Assembly (NCBI RefSeq): GCF_041260155.1
Contig: NC_091929.1
Span: 32,750,962 to 32,814,961 of the forward strand
Direction of reading: 5' to 3'
DNA from: Ptychodera flava
Taxonomy: Eukaryota; Hemichordata; Enteropneusta; Ptychoderidae
Length of the DNA stretch: 64,000 nucleotides
The translations under genes and the position numbers were made by a program. Below the pieces are notes generated by a model. That model ran no database searches, had not been told where the DNA came from, and was given only the letters and a program-made list of their open reading frames with translations. Of the stretch, positions 23,505 to 37,729 are shown one piece after another; position 1 is the stretch's first letter, and every line of letters starts with the position of its first letter.

Positions 23505-26500
23505 GAAATAGGATGCCAACCACGATGGAATCCAATAATTCATTTGTTTTTTGAGGTATTGGCATATCAGATTGACGTATAATCAGCGGATAGGTAGAAG
23601 TGACGGATATACACAATCCATTTTGACTAGATTGTTCCCAACTATCTCAAACCAACAGTCACCCAGCGTGAAATCCACAATAACATTTTGTTATATCGGC
23701 AAACAATGTATGAAACATTTATATATAGTTCTGACCAAAACTGTAAATATTGGAGTACTACATGTATATTTACAATTGCTTAAGCTTTGTCCAAGTCCAA
23801 GTTCAGCCTTTTATAAAGACACAACATATGTCTTGATATTTACAAGGGGATTTTTACCTATAGTGACATCATTCCAAGAATATGCGAAACTGATGCCATT
23901 TGTCATGCATAAGTGCGCCAGGTAAAAAAATACAATCAGATTTCAAATTGAAAAGGAACAATTAATAGTCAAATGTTTTCAGAAAACTTGCCTCTGTAAT
24001 GATATTGTACAGTCATGCGTTTGGGAGCGCCCTCAACGACATAAAGGCAAACAATAGTTGAGGTACCGAAGAGATCTTCTTTAATATTGAAAACTCGAAG
24101 CAAATGTTGCGATATTATTACATTTAATTGAGTGTTTGTAATGTTTCTAGTCGCGTTTTCAGAGAGTTTATTCGTAAATGCAATGTTTTTCACAAAATTC
24201 GAAAATCCTGTGAGCGGGAAAATCAAGGTTTAATGACAACCTAATTGCATGGATCATGGCCTAGTGACATTGCGGAGGCTGCTATTCAGGGTTCGATGCT
24301 ATTGTTGCATTTCATCACTGTGCCTTTGCATTGATTGTCACTTAATGAGATGTTAATAATGACTTCATCGTTACTCGATAAAACATCCTTTGGAAAGAAG
24401 AAAATTTCATGAAGCGAAAAGTTGGTGATATGCACTGTCCCTTGATTTTCCAGATGCATGGTAAGTCTGTATGATACGGCACTGCTACGGCTTATACATT
24501 CATTGTAGTATGATTTATATATGAAAAGCACATTTGGTCACCTTAAGTTTGAAATAAATGACAAACTTATACCAACAATGATACCACAATGTAATCATTA
24601 TTTCAAAGGTCAGCAAAGTGACATTGGCAGAGTGTGATGAAAAGTACAAGTATATCAAAACAAAGGTAAAGCCCATCCTTTAATTTATATTGACGAATCA
24701 ATGAAAGGCGCGACAATGAAGTTTAATGAAGATGTTAGAACAATCTAAAATGTCCATTATAGCCGATGGCTTTCATCATTCAAATGAATAAATCGAAAAA
24801 GAACCAGAGGATAAGGCATGGTCTAAACTTGAGCAAGTTTCAATTTAACCTGAGCATCAAAATTTTGAATAGAATTAACTGAGTCTCGATTTGTATTTTT
24901 CATTTTTTTCCCTTGCGTAAACCCGAGACGTTATACATTGAGCGGATATACCAAATTATGCTGATAACAAAAATTTCAACCAATTATATTAATGTGTTGA
25001 CCGGGCGCTCATTAGCTGCACTGTAAATAGTTCAATATTCACACAGTTTTGCAGAATCGGATGAGACTACAGTAATTTACCTATCATTAGAAGGAAGATG
25101 TAGGTGTAATGTTTAGAGGTCGCGTTATCTGGCTTTTAACAAAATAGGTTTCTCACCAGTCGATGCTATCCTATTTTAGCACTCAAACACAACAATGGTA
25201 TACCCCTAGTGCCTATATCATTTCCGATTGCAATCACTGAAGGATTGAAACAGTCTCAGGACCTTGCGTTTTTATTGATAATTTATAATAATTGCAACTT
25301 ACAGCTATAGGGCACCTATCGCTTTTGATAAATTTGGACAATTAAAAAACCCAATTCTCCCAAAGTTAGTTTAAATCGTGTTATGACAGAAACAACAACA
25401 ATGCAATTTAGTATTCTGCCATTTTATTTACTAATACAACATGAATACAAACAAAAATAACCAGATTAAAAGTTCCTCCAGCAGCAAAGAAAGAGAATAC
25501 ATCCTGTACCTACATATCTACACTTCTGAAGGCGGAACTTTAGTATTTGCAAGTGAGGGCGCAGTGGAGCGGAAGATTATCTGATGGATACTTGCCGTTG
25601 ACGCAAGAGGTAGACTTTGATGTGCTTTTATGACCGAAACCGCCTCCTTCTAAAACACAATAGAGTATGGTAGGCTAGGCGGAAACGAAATGGACTAAAT
25701 TGCAATTCATACTGCTAAGATCTTGTTTTTGCAAGTCATAACATAACTGAGAATTACCGATGAATGTAACCTCAAAGTGTCCCTCAAGACAACTACGCCA
25801 CATACAGATAGACTGATCTTACTAAATTTTCGTTCGCTGTTGAAAGAACTTCCAAGTAGTTGTAACTTTCGTTTCACAGGCTTTAGCAGATCGGTAAAGA
25901 AGCTAATCAGGCACGCTAACAATTCATTTTAAGACGAGTTCAAGGATAGATGTAGAAGAATGAATCTGTGTATCTTGTGATTTGATACGCTGTTTCAGAA
26001 ACTACATGATACATTTTCTGTTACTGTTAAGTTTTTGAACGCACCGGAAAAAGTGTTATTTAACAATATCAAAAAGAAAGTGCGCAAACATAAAAAGACA
26101 GTCAAAATCTTACAACGTAGGATTCTTCTTCAATGACTGCTGAAGACAGTTTGCTCGCTTTGGTAGAGCTGTCATCGGTTACAAAGAAGTGATCCTATTA
26201 TCATCATTGCTAGTTCAGTTTTAGATCTACGGGCAAGTTTCGGTTTATATGTAGGTTCAGCATAATCTTAGCTTAGCCCTATTTTGCTACATTTTTTCAT
26301 GGAAGCGTGAATTTTTGTCATAGTAAATTATCGATCTACTTGAGACTTTCGAAATAAGTTCCATTATTTCACCAAAGAACCGTGTTGTTCGTCAAATCTT
26401 TCAGTGTCGCAAAAATCTCAAGTGGTTATATCCTTACTCAACGTTGGCGCAAGTAATCATTACATCTTGGTTCTTGTTATGTTCGATGTGGTGCACACAT

Positions 26501-28019
26501 TATTGAAAATTAAATATACTTTTCTCGGGGAGCTTTACAATTCCGCAGGGGTGGCCATGAAACTTCTTGTTCCAATGTATATTAAAAATAAGCCGCGTAT
26601 ATATCATTCATTGCGAACCCCGGACCCTCCACAACCAGTTTTGAAAGCAATGTTCATTTGCCAATGTTGGCACGTTGCACCCCAAATCAGGAGACGTTAT
26701 TACCTCCGATTGCGTGCCTGGCCTCCTCAACCTCCTTTACTGCATTTAAATAATAGGAAGGCGCTCGACCAAGGTATATTTGCACAAATGACTTATTTTC
26801 TGTGGTACGTTTTGTACATTTATCGAGATAGTGGCATAACGTAAGACTGATTTCTGTAATATTGACATTCGGTGTGCTTTTAAATTTGTCATTTCAATTA
26901 CACGTGATATTACCATTTCTTTCAAGATTTTGTAGCAAGCCCGGTCGCTCATGGCCAATTCTTTCTTTAAAAAATCAACTTTTCCTTCATTTTTCAGTCA
27001 GATCACCGTATTAGACTAAAGGATATTCATCAATAATCTAAGTTGTATTCATCAATAATCTAAGTTGGAATTCCAGATTTCAGGATAGGTATCTACAACA
27101 CACAAATACCATGGATATCGTCATTCCTCTAAAACTTGATATTTGACAAAAAGCTATGCGTTCTGCGTGTAAACTGTAAGAAGGCCATTTATTGCGAGAA
27201 AGTGGGGAGACGAATTTGCATAAGATTATAACGTTTCTGAATATTAAGTTGAAAAGTTCATGCGTTGAAAAACACGTAAGCAGCCCTTAGTGGAAGTTAA
27301 TATTATCGAAGAAACACATAAAGGTAGACTTGTGTAAGGTACGTGTAGACTGAGGGCGCTGTGTGTTGGCTGCCATGTGTTGGCTGCCAGTTGATCGCCT
27401 GTGGGCTTGACTTACTTGCGTTTTTCGTGATTAATTGTCAGACTTGAGTGTTCTGTTCAAACCTGTATGAGGTGTTTCTGAATACCCCTGCATATTGATG
27501 TACTCGACTATTAATGGAGAGCTGTTTCTGGTGAGCTACACATCAAATAATTTACATTGTGCTATATCTGAAATAATGACAGCTCCTTTATTCACGCGTA
27601 ACTACACAAAGTCTCCTCTGTCTTATTTTTTTCTTACGTTTGGCCCTTCCCATTCTGTGTCATCTGCTCTGCAGACAGTGTTGTCGTAGTATTTATACCT
27701 GCATCATTTAAACCTTGTTTATTGAAAACGCCATAGCCTCCATTCTTAGTCAAAAGATTATTTCTCTAAAATTGACAAAGTAAAACCCTCAATTGTATGG
27801 CTACGTGCCATGGCATGGGAGTAGGTATACCCTGTACCATTTTAACTATGCAGAACAATATCTTACTACCATAAGTTCTTTTATTTATGCCAGTGGTCGG
27901 TGGCACTCATGGTGACACGGTCATTGCGTCACGTCCTTCGCGGGACGACGAGAAATATAAGGATGCAATGGTTATTCAATTTTGATTATACACGGTGACA
28001 TTATATTCTGTCATTTCAG
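23505..28019. other. Intergenic, no gene recognised
   Basis: ORFs of 124 codons (23551-23925) and 146 codons (26404-26844) lack recognisable motifs, flanking splice sites or obvious codon bias. A 22-bp direct duplication (tattcatcaataatctaagt) lies at 27026-27067. Nothing else was recognised. Confidence 0.35.
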
Positions 28020-28388
28020 CGCAAGGTGGACACATAACAGTTAAGAGAAAAATCTTTCCGGATGGTGGCAAGTTCTTTACGCCTGTAAGCTCAGTAGATG
28101 TTTGCCAAGTCCTAGATAAAAAGGGTTCGAATTTTACGAAAGAGGGCGAAAGCTGGCTCGTTAAGGGCTGCGGTAATTATCAAATCCTATGGAGATGAAA
28201 CACAGGAAAGTATCCTGTGGTGAGATTTTCTGACTCATACCATGAACTTCAGACAAACAGCACCTGTAGAGTTACAGAAGTCGGTCAAGGAACTGGCTTT
28301 GGGTTCTGAATGGTGCGATTACCCGAGGCAAGATGACGGCAGCCTTCTTTCCAGGCTTGATTGGGAAGCTATTATTATCTACAAGTGA
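28020..28388 (+). pseudogene. HNMT-like copy A: orphan dead last exon
   Basis: This is a copy of the last exon of the HNMT-like genes downstream (33915-34269, 39717-40072). It keeps the tttcag acceptor and blocks such as GGHITVKRKIFPDGGKFF and RQTAPVELQKSVKELALGS. The middle has small insertions and shifts relative to the other copies, and the ..LWWDF.. block reads with a stop. No copies of exons 1-3 were found in the 4.5 kb upstream. It is therefore a relic of an older tandem duplication. Confidence 0.8.
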
Positions 28389-29739
28389 GGTCAGAGGCAG
28401 AAAGCTTATTTTCAGTTAAATCAGATAAAGTTGTACCTAATCGGGTTTGGTTTTGAAGTTACGTGAGGTGTAAGTGTTCTCTTGGTCCATGCATAGAGAA
28501 AGATAGATAGAGTGGCAACGGGTATTGTTTAAGGCGTGAAGCGGTTACGTAACCCATCCATGTTCGCCTCGCCTCAGGTTGCTCTCGCCTTTCTTTTCCG
28601 AAGAGTGCCGACCATGAATCCTTCGGTAATTTTCGGATTTTCGCCAATTGTTAAGCGAAAGTATGTTCGGCAAAGTTTGTGTTGTTGTTGTCGTGTGGTG
28701 CTGAGCAGAATTGACGTGTTGGCGAAAACGGGAGTGTTTTGAGCTTCAGGAAAATGAGTTTTTACCGTTTTAAAAATTCCTCTCATATTTTTATGAATAT
28801 ATAATGAGTTATGTTTGACCCAAATTTGAAAGTCTTTTATCGATACTGTCTGGTTTTACTCAATGGTTTACGGTCAGTCATACCCTCTTTTACACGTGCA
28901 TCAAGGAAGGACATGTTTATGAAACTGCTGGTGTGTTATGTTTTGATTGGCGTGAAGCAGTGTTTCTGGTCTGAGAGCTCACAAGTAACTATGGTTGCTA
29001 CGCGACTGGCAGTACGATGCCATCTCGTCGTATATTTCGCATAATCTCGTGTAATTATCAACCACAAACAAAGCCTCCAAAAAGTTTAACACCTTTGAAG
29101 CTCATTTTAATATGAAAAGCCAATAGTCTACCGAGACGACCATGGAACAAAAGGCATGCAAGTGTTGCCACTCTGTCTATCTTACTCTGTGGTCCATGTA
29201 AGTAATTTCTAATGACAACCGCGGCATCTGATTCAATTTCGTTGTTATTTTTCAACAGTTTAAGTGTAACACGTTTGTATTTCATTAACATTACCATGGT
29301 CTTTGTTTTCAAATTGGCCTTATCAATCTAACAAAATAGCGTTTATAATCCCAAAGATAGCGAAATTCCCATAGCAACATAATATCCATTGCCTGAATCA
29401 AACGAGAAAAGAACGCTGACGATGCATTCCCATTAAAATTCTGAGAGAATTTTCATCCACACTAACACCTAATGACACTGGCGTAATTAGGAGCTGTGTG
29501 CACCTTTCGATACAAAAGGAAAATGGTCATTTATTGTGTAATGTAGTTAATCAATATGGAGACATCAACAGTGGCTGGCGTCACCCGACGTGTATAGAAG
29601 TGACGTGTCCGTATTTTGACGAGTATTGTGTCTGTGGTGTTGATGACGTGTTTGTGCGAGAGTACGATTATTCAGTTGAGTCATGCTTGCAAACTTCAGG
29701 GAGGGGTCAGAATAGAACACATTTAGTTATATTTTTCCA
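28389..29739. other. No gene seen
   Basis: Overlapping ORFs of 62-118 codons on both strands show no known motif. Nothing was recognised. Confidence 0.35.
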
Positions 29740-30050
29740 GAAACGCATGCATGCATGCATGCATATTTTTCCAGAAACGCATGCATGCATGCATGCATGC
29801 ATGCACGCACGCTTGCACGCACGCTTGCACGCACGCACGCACGCACGCACGTAAGTACGTATGTATGTATGTATGTATGTATGTATGTATGTATGTATGT
29901 ATGTATGTATGTATGTATGTATGTATGTATGTATGTATGTATGTATGTATGTATGTATGTATGTATGTAGGTATGTATGTAGGTAGGTAGGTAGGTAGGT
30001 AGGTAGGTAGGTAGGTAGGTAGGTAGGTAGGTAGGTAGGTAGGTAGGTAT
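29740..30050. repeat. Graded tetranucleotide microsatellite
   Basis: The unit changes in steps from (gcat)n to (gcac)n to (gtat)n to (gtag)n along the array. It marks the left edge of the duplicated unit that carries HNMT-like copy B. Confidence 0.95.
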
Positions 30051-30952
30051 TACACACGAACACGCGCATGCACATCCAAAACGGAAGCTTATAAAGATTA
30101 TGGATACATAAGAATTAAATTGGTATATGCATATCTTATTCTATGGTGCAGGAAATCGCCTTCGCGGACAAAGGATCTAATTGTGGAATTTCACCAAAGG
30201 TTGCCTTGGTGGCATTTCACTATACTTGGTAGGCTATGGGATAAACCATGAACAATTTTTTCCCATACAGAACTAGATATGTCTGTACATTTGTGTGTGT
30301 TTGACAGCTGAAGTAAATTTAAACCACAAGAATATGGTAATTAATAGTGCAGACGTGTTCAATTTGATGTAGATTGAAATTTTACATAAAGTATCAACGT
30401 GTTGTAGACTGAGTCTAGAGAACAACCTACGAAAAAACTGTATAAAAAACAAAACTAGCTACACCTGTTACATAATTGAATTTGCCTTGAATTGTTTTCC
30501 AAGACCATTGGCTGCATTTTAAGTACCTCCATGATAGTCAACTGTTGCTGTCATTTATAAAACCAACACTTTGACTGTCCCCATATAAAGCAAACAGCCA
30601 TCTTTACAACTGTCAGTCGTATCAAGAGAGCTGTTCGATGGAATAATAGCAGAAACAAGTTTGTTAAAAATTTATTTACTGCACCCATTCAGAGTGATTT
30701 ACCTGTATGATTTGCATTGAGTGAAATGTAAGAGCCCTCATGGTATTCACGAATATCTAAAACTACCCTTCCTAAAAAAACTAGTTTCTTTGTGCGCTGA
30801 TGGCGAGTGTAGGTTACGTGATTCTATGTCGACCACCCATTTCTACATTTATCACGTGATCACATTATCAATCTTTGACCGTTGTTCGGGTTCAACTAGT
30901 CTGGTCTTTCCATCAGACTTTACTCCTCTCAGTTATCTGTGGAATATCTATA

Positions 30953-31225
30953 TTAGGTGCACATTGATTAATCCAAACTAGTAGATCGCCTTCAGATTTA
31001 TTTATCGCAACAAGATTTTTTATCAAAAATTAAATGATGTATACGAATTTTGCTTAAATACGATCAAATGGATTGCACATCACAATGTATATTAGGTGCA
31101 TATTGATTAATCTAGAGGTAAGGTTGCTATGAGATTTATTTATCGCAACAAGATTTTTTATCAAAAATTAAATGATGTATACGAACTTTGCTTATATACG
31201 ATCAAATGGATTGCACATCGCGTCT
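30953..31225 (+). repeat. 139-bp direct duplication
   Basis: Two units starting ttaggtgcac/ttaggtgcat (30953 and 31092) share gatttatttatcgcaacaag and the following ~80 bases with few changes. The paralogous region upstream of copy C (36026-36160) has only one unit, so the duplication arose after copies B and C separated, or was lost in C. Confidence 0.8.
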
Positions 31226-31559
31226 CGTCATATGTAGGTCAAGCCCGGTCAGAACGACATATTAACGAGAAAACGCGCCCTCTAAAACTTGCTGAAACGT
31301 TTTTGAATGATCAAATGATCATGACAATATCAAAGACATGGGATCTTCGAACGAGATCAGAGTGACGGGATAATGGCATTGCGTATTCGGAATTATGCCA
31401 GTGTTGCGGGTCTTCCAACATGGCTCCGCTCTTTCACGAGACCATCGAGAACTAGGTCGAGGTGACTATCGTCAAGACCCCTACATGACCTTTGACACTC
31501 ATAGCAGCTTCCATCTATACTGCACCGATGCAACCTATGTTTCCAAAGATCACGTTTAA

Positions 31560-31895
31560 GGTAGAATGCGCCTCGGGGACAGGTATTTAGTGACTCTCAA
31601 ACTTTTCGAATTCTTTTCTGATCTATCACTTGTGGGGCTCTTGGAGAAAGCAAAATTTTCAGTCTTAGATTTTTCAAAATCGAAAATTGTATTTATCCAA
31701 AGCGATAACACAGGGACGGTGGCTATCTTGAATTTCAAATATCAGTACATTTTGTGTAATTTTTTTCTCTAGTACAAAAATTTGCACCATGACCCCTGAT
31801 TTGTATTCTTGATTTTGAAAGGAATGGCAGAAAGTTTCATTGAGGAAAGTTCGAGCAAAAGTTTAAGTCTTTCACTTTCGAGGTGCATACTACCT
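31560..31895 (-). mobile_element. 350-bp TTAA MITE family copy
   Basis: Left end ggtagaatgcgcctcgggga after TTAA; right end ttcgaggtgcatactacct before TTAA. An equivalent copy stands at 36518-36851, so this insertion predates the duplication that made HNMT-like copies B and C. Confidence 0.85.
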
Positions 31896-32049
31896 TTAAG
31901 GCCTGTGTTGGCACCAGATTGTCTCATCAGAAAATTTACCCGCCAGATAACAATTCAAATGGAAAACTAAAGGCTATCACACCTCCACAATCCTCTTACA
32001 GACTTGAACAAAGGTGATCCAGGGATCGCGAACAGTGCCTGCTGTGATA

Positions 32050-34269
<2,220 letters not shown>

Positions 34270-34920
34270 AATTCAAACGCTTTAAATTTCCACCTATGAT
34301 GGCAAGTACAGCGAATTGAGTCCTTCGTTGCCTCTCAATTGAAAGAAATATTTCACTCCCCACGAGAGCTGTCGTCCCCACGTGGGATGTGTGTAAATAC
34401 TGTTACAGCAAATGTATACATTGTCTAACCCCTGACTGACTTGACCAACGCATCACGCATACCCGGAACGCGTTAGCTACAGCGATCCGGTCACCTGATT
34501 TTAAAGGTTGTTTCTGGCACGACATTATGGCAATCTTGTTATTATTAGTATCTTTATAAGTGGTTAGTTTGTGAATACATGTAAACTTTGCGATGATGGC
34601 GTGTCTTCCTCCCATTCATGTAACTTATGCAAGTTTCACAGAGGTATGGCGTTTTGAGGGACATCACGAATGGCCAAGTACAAAGGCTAGTTAAAACTTG
34701 TGTTTTCATAAGACAGCCTGTTGTGAAATCTTCTTCTGCTGTATTCTGACATATTATATATTTTTTCCAATGTTTACTTCCCAACATATAACGCAAAAAA
34801 TAATACAAGCGCTTTGAAAACATGCTTTGCTGCATTTTGAAGCTACGTCATCTGTACATCATTCTGTAAGTGAATTGAATGTTCCTCTTATGACCCATTT
34901 CCATGGACAACTTGGAAGTA
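34270..34920. other. No gene seen
   Basis: Spacer between copy B and the next microsatellite. Nothing was recognised. Confidence 0.4.
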
Positions 34921-35100
34921 CATGTATGTATGTATGTATGTATGTATGTATGTATGTATGTATGTATGTATGTATGTATGTATGTATGTATGTATGTATG
35001 TATGTATGTATGTATGTATGTATGTATGTATGTATGTATGTATGTATGTATGTATGTATGTATGTATGTATGTATGTATGTATGTATGTATGTATGTATT
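34921..35100. repeat. (GTAT)n microsatellite
   Basis: About 45 near-perfect tgta/gtat units. It occupies the same relative position as the array at 29740-30050, at the left edge of the duplicated unit that holds copy C. Confidence 0.95.
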
Positions 35101-36517
35101 ACACACACACGCGCGCAGATGCACATCAAAACGATAGGTAATGATGAATATAAATACATATGAAATAAACCACCATGTATATCGTATTCTATCGTGAAGG
35201 AAAACGCATTTGCGTACAAGTAATTTGATTTTAGAATTTCACCAAAGGTTGCCTGGGTGTCATTTCACTATACGTGGTTGGTTATGGCTGAGGCAAACCA
35301 TAAACAATTTATTTCCTACACAGAACTAGATATGTCTCTACATTTGTGCGTGTTTGACAGTTGATCTAAATTTAAACCACTAGAATATGGTAATTAAAAT
35401 TGTGCGTGTTCAAAAAATACAATATAAGTTGAAATTTCACAAAAAGTATCGATGTGTTGTACACTTGAGTCTAGACAACAAACTATGAAAAACTGTTTAC
35501 AACACAAAACTAGCTACAACTGTTCGATTAATGAATTCGCCTGAAATTCTTTTCCAAGCCCGTTGTCTGCCTTTTAAGTAGCTCCATGATAGCCAGCTGT
35601 TGCTTTGACAGTCCTCACTATAAGGTAACAGCCATAAACACTTTATGACTGTCAGTCGTTGAAAGACAGCAGTTCGATGGAATAATCTCAGAAAACAAGT
35701 TTACGAAAATTTGTTTTCTGCCTCTTTCAGAGTGAATATCAGTATTGATTTGCATTTAGTAAAAAGTAAGAGCCCCCATGGTACTCACGAAATATCAACG
35801 ACCACACAATTCCCAACACCTAGTTGTTTTGTTTTGTTTTGTTTTGTTTTGTTTTGTTTTGTTTTGTGCATTGGCAGCGAATGTAGGTCACGTGATTCTA
35901 TATCGCCCGCCCATTTCTACATTTGTCACGTGATTACATTATAAAGCTTTGACCTTTGTCCGGGTTCAGCTGCCAGGTTGGTCCTTCGATCAGACCTACG
36001 CTTGTCAGTTATCTGTGGAATAACTGTATTAGGTGCACATTGATTAATTCAGAGGTAAGGTTGCTTTCGGGTTTATTTATAGAAATAAGATTTTTTATAA
36101 AAAATGCAATGATGTTTACAAGTTGTGCTTAAATACGATCGAATGGATTGCACATCACGTCACGTCATATATAGGTCAAGCGTGGTCAGAAGGACATATT
36201 AACGAGAAATCGCGCTCTCTAAAACTTGCTGCAACATTTATAAATGACTAGTACATGATCGTGACAGTATCAAAGACATGAGATCTTCACATTGAACTAC
36301 AAAAGAGTGACGGGATGATGACATTGCTTATTCATAATCATGTGAGTGTTGTGCGTCCTCCAACATGGCTCCGATCTCTCAAGAGACCATTGAGAACGAG
36401 ATCGCAGTGACTATCGTCAAGACCTCTACATGACCTTTGACACACATAATAGACGAAGAAAGCAGCTTCCCTCTATACTGCACAGATGCAGACTATTTTT
36501 CCAACAATCACTTTTAA
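35101..36517. other. Duplicated upstream flank of copy C
   Basis: It aligns block by block with about 30050-31559 upstream of copy B (for example aatttcaccaaaggttgcct in both). A (gttt/tg)-type pentamer run, (ttttg)n, lies at 35823-35867. No gene is seen. It may hold the HNMT-like promoter. Confidence 0.6.
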
Positions 36518-36851
36518 GGTAGAATGCACCTCGGGGACAGCTATTTAGTGACTCTCAAACTTTTCTAAATATTTTCTGATCTATCAATTGTGGGAACTCA
36601 TTTTGAAGCCCTTGGAGAAAGAAAACTTTAATGTTTTTGCAAATCAAAAATGATATTTTTCTCAATTGCGTTAACACAGGGGTAGCGGCCATTTTGAATT
36701 TTTAATATTTTGTTATTTATTTCTGTTGTACAAAATTTGTAAGATGACCCCTTATTTTTATTCTTGATTTTGAAAGAGAATGAGAGAAAGTTTCATTGAG
36801 GAAAGTTTTAGCAAAAGTTTAAGTCTTTCACTTTCGAGGTGCATACTACCT
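36518..36851 (-). mobile_element. 350-bp TTAA MITE family copy, just upstream of HNMT-like exon 1
   Basis: It starts ggtagaatgcacctcgggga after TTAA and ends ttcgaggtgcatactacct against TCAA (one base off TTAA). It is paralogous to the copy at 31560-31895. It ends only about 17 bp before the ATG at 36868, so it may supply promoter or 5' UTR sequence. Confidence 0.85.
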
Positions 36852-36945
36852 TCAACAGCGGTGATTAATGAACGAAGAACTAAATACGTCGTGTGGCAAA
36901 AACCCGTTCCCGTTAACCGATCCGTTTGAAGATAATTGGAATCAA
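36852..36945 (+). promoter_or_regulatory. Probable non-coding exon 1 of HNMT-like copy C
   Basis: Conserved with 32050-32128 of copy B and ending at a gttagt donor (gtaagt in B). It has an ATG at 36868 opening a short frame (MNEELNTSCGK), but splicing to exon 2 from here does not enter the methyltransferase frame and copy B lacks that ATG. It is therefore best seen as 5' UTR with a possible upstream ORF. The true 5' end is unknown. Confidence 0.45.
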
Positions 36946-37175
36946 GTTAGTTGTATTTTCAGCCCTGAAAGAGATTTTGTTGCAGGAATTTCTTCCACTC
37001 CATGGACGTATCCATCGAAGTTTATGAAGCTGCTGTACAGATGTAATAGATCTTCAGCTCATATTAATCCCTCAAAGCAAGATGTATGTAGTGTTACCAT
37101 GAATAATGTATGAACAAAATTATTTGTCATATTTTGTATTTGCTGACAGATACCCCTCGTCTTACCGAACCGAAG

Positions 37176-37655
37176 ATGTCTAAATCACAACTTCGCAGCA
37201 TATTTCATGATCACAAGCACTATGAAGATTCCATGAAATTGTTTTATGAGACAGTGTCGAACCACGGCGATCGAGAAGAGTGGACTAATACTGTGTTTCG
37301 CCAAGTTGTGTCGACCAAGCTGCCAAGAATACCAGAGGGCGCTCCACTACGAGTGCTAGGAGTGGGAAGTGGAAATGGTGGGTTTGATGTTTGAATTACA
37401 ATGATTCGGCTAATACATGATACATGATCTTACCATTGCACATAAGCAATCATGCATAATAGGTCGGTATCAAACTGTAGGTGATCGTAAAGATCACGTA
37501 ATAACAACTGCATGGCGTTTGCCAATTGCAAAACAGCCTATGATGTTACTCCGTAAGACAAAAATATAGGATTGAATTTATTTTAAACTTTTAACGCGCA
37601 CTACTTTCAGCATCGAGCTCTGTAATTTCCCACAAGGATATCTGTATACTTCGTA

Positions 37656-37729
<74 letters not shown>

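Noticed and set aside
23551-23925. 124-aa ORF as a gene
   Set aside because: No motif, no splice context, biased toward AT codons as random sequence would be.
26404-26844. 146-aa ORF as a gene
   Set aside because: No recognisable domain and no neighbouring exons. Length alone is weak evidence in 64 kb.
34827-35219. Long MYVC/IHTY repeat ORFs
   Set aside because: Translations of a (GTAT)n microsatellite; the same applies at 29.7, 37.6 and 41.98 kb.
36868-37113. ATG at 36868 as the HNMT-like start
   Set aside because: The frame cannot splice into the enzyme frame at 37150, the paralogue lacks it, and the family's N-terminus matches the ATG at 37176.
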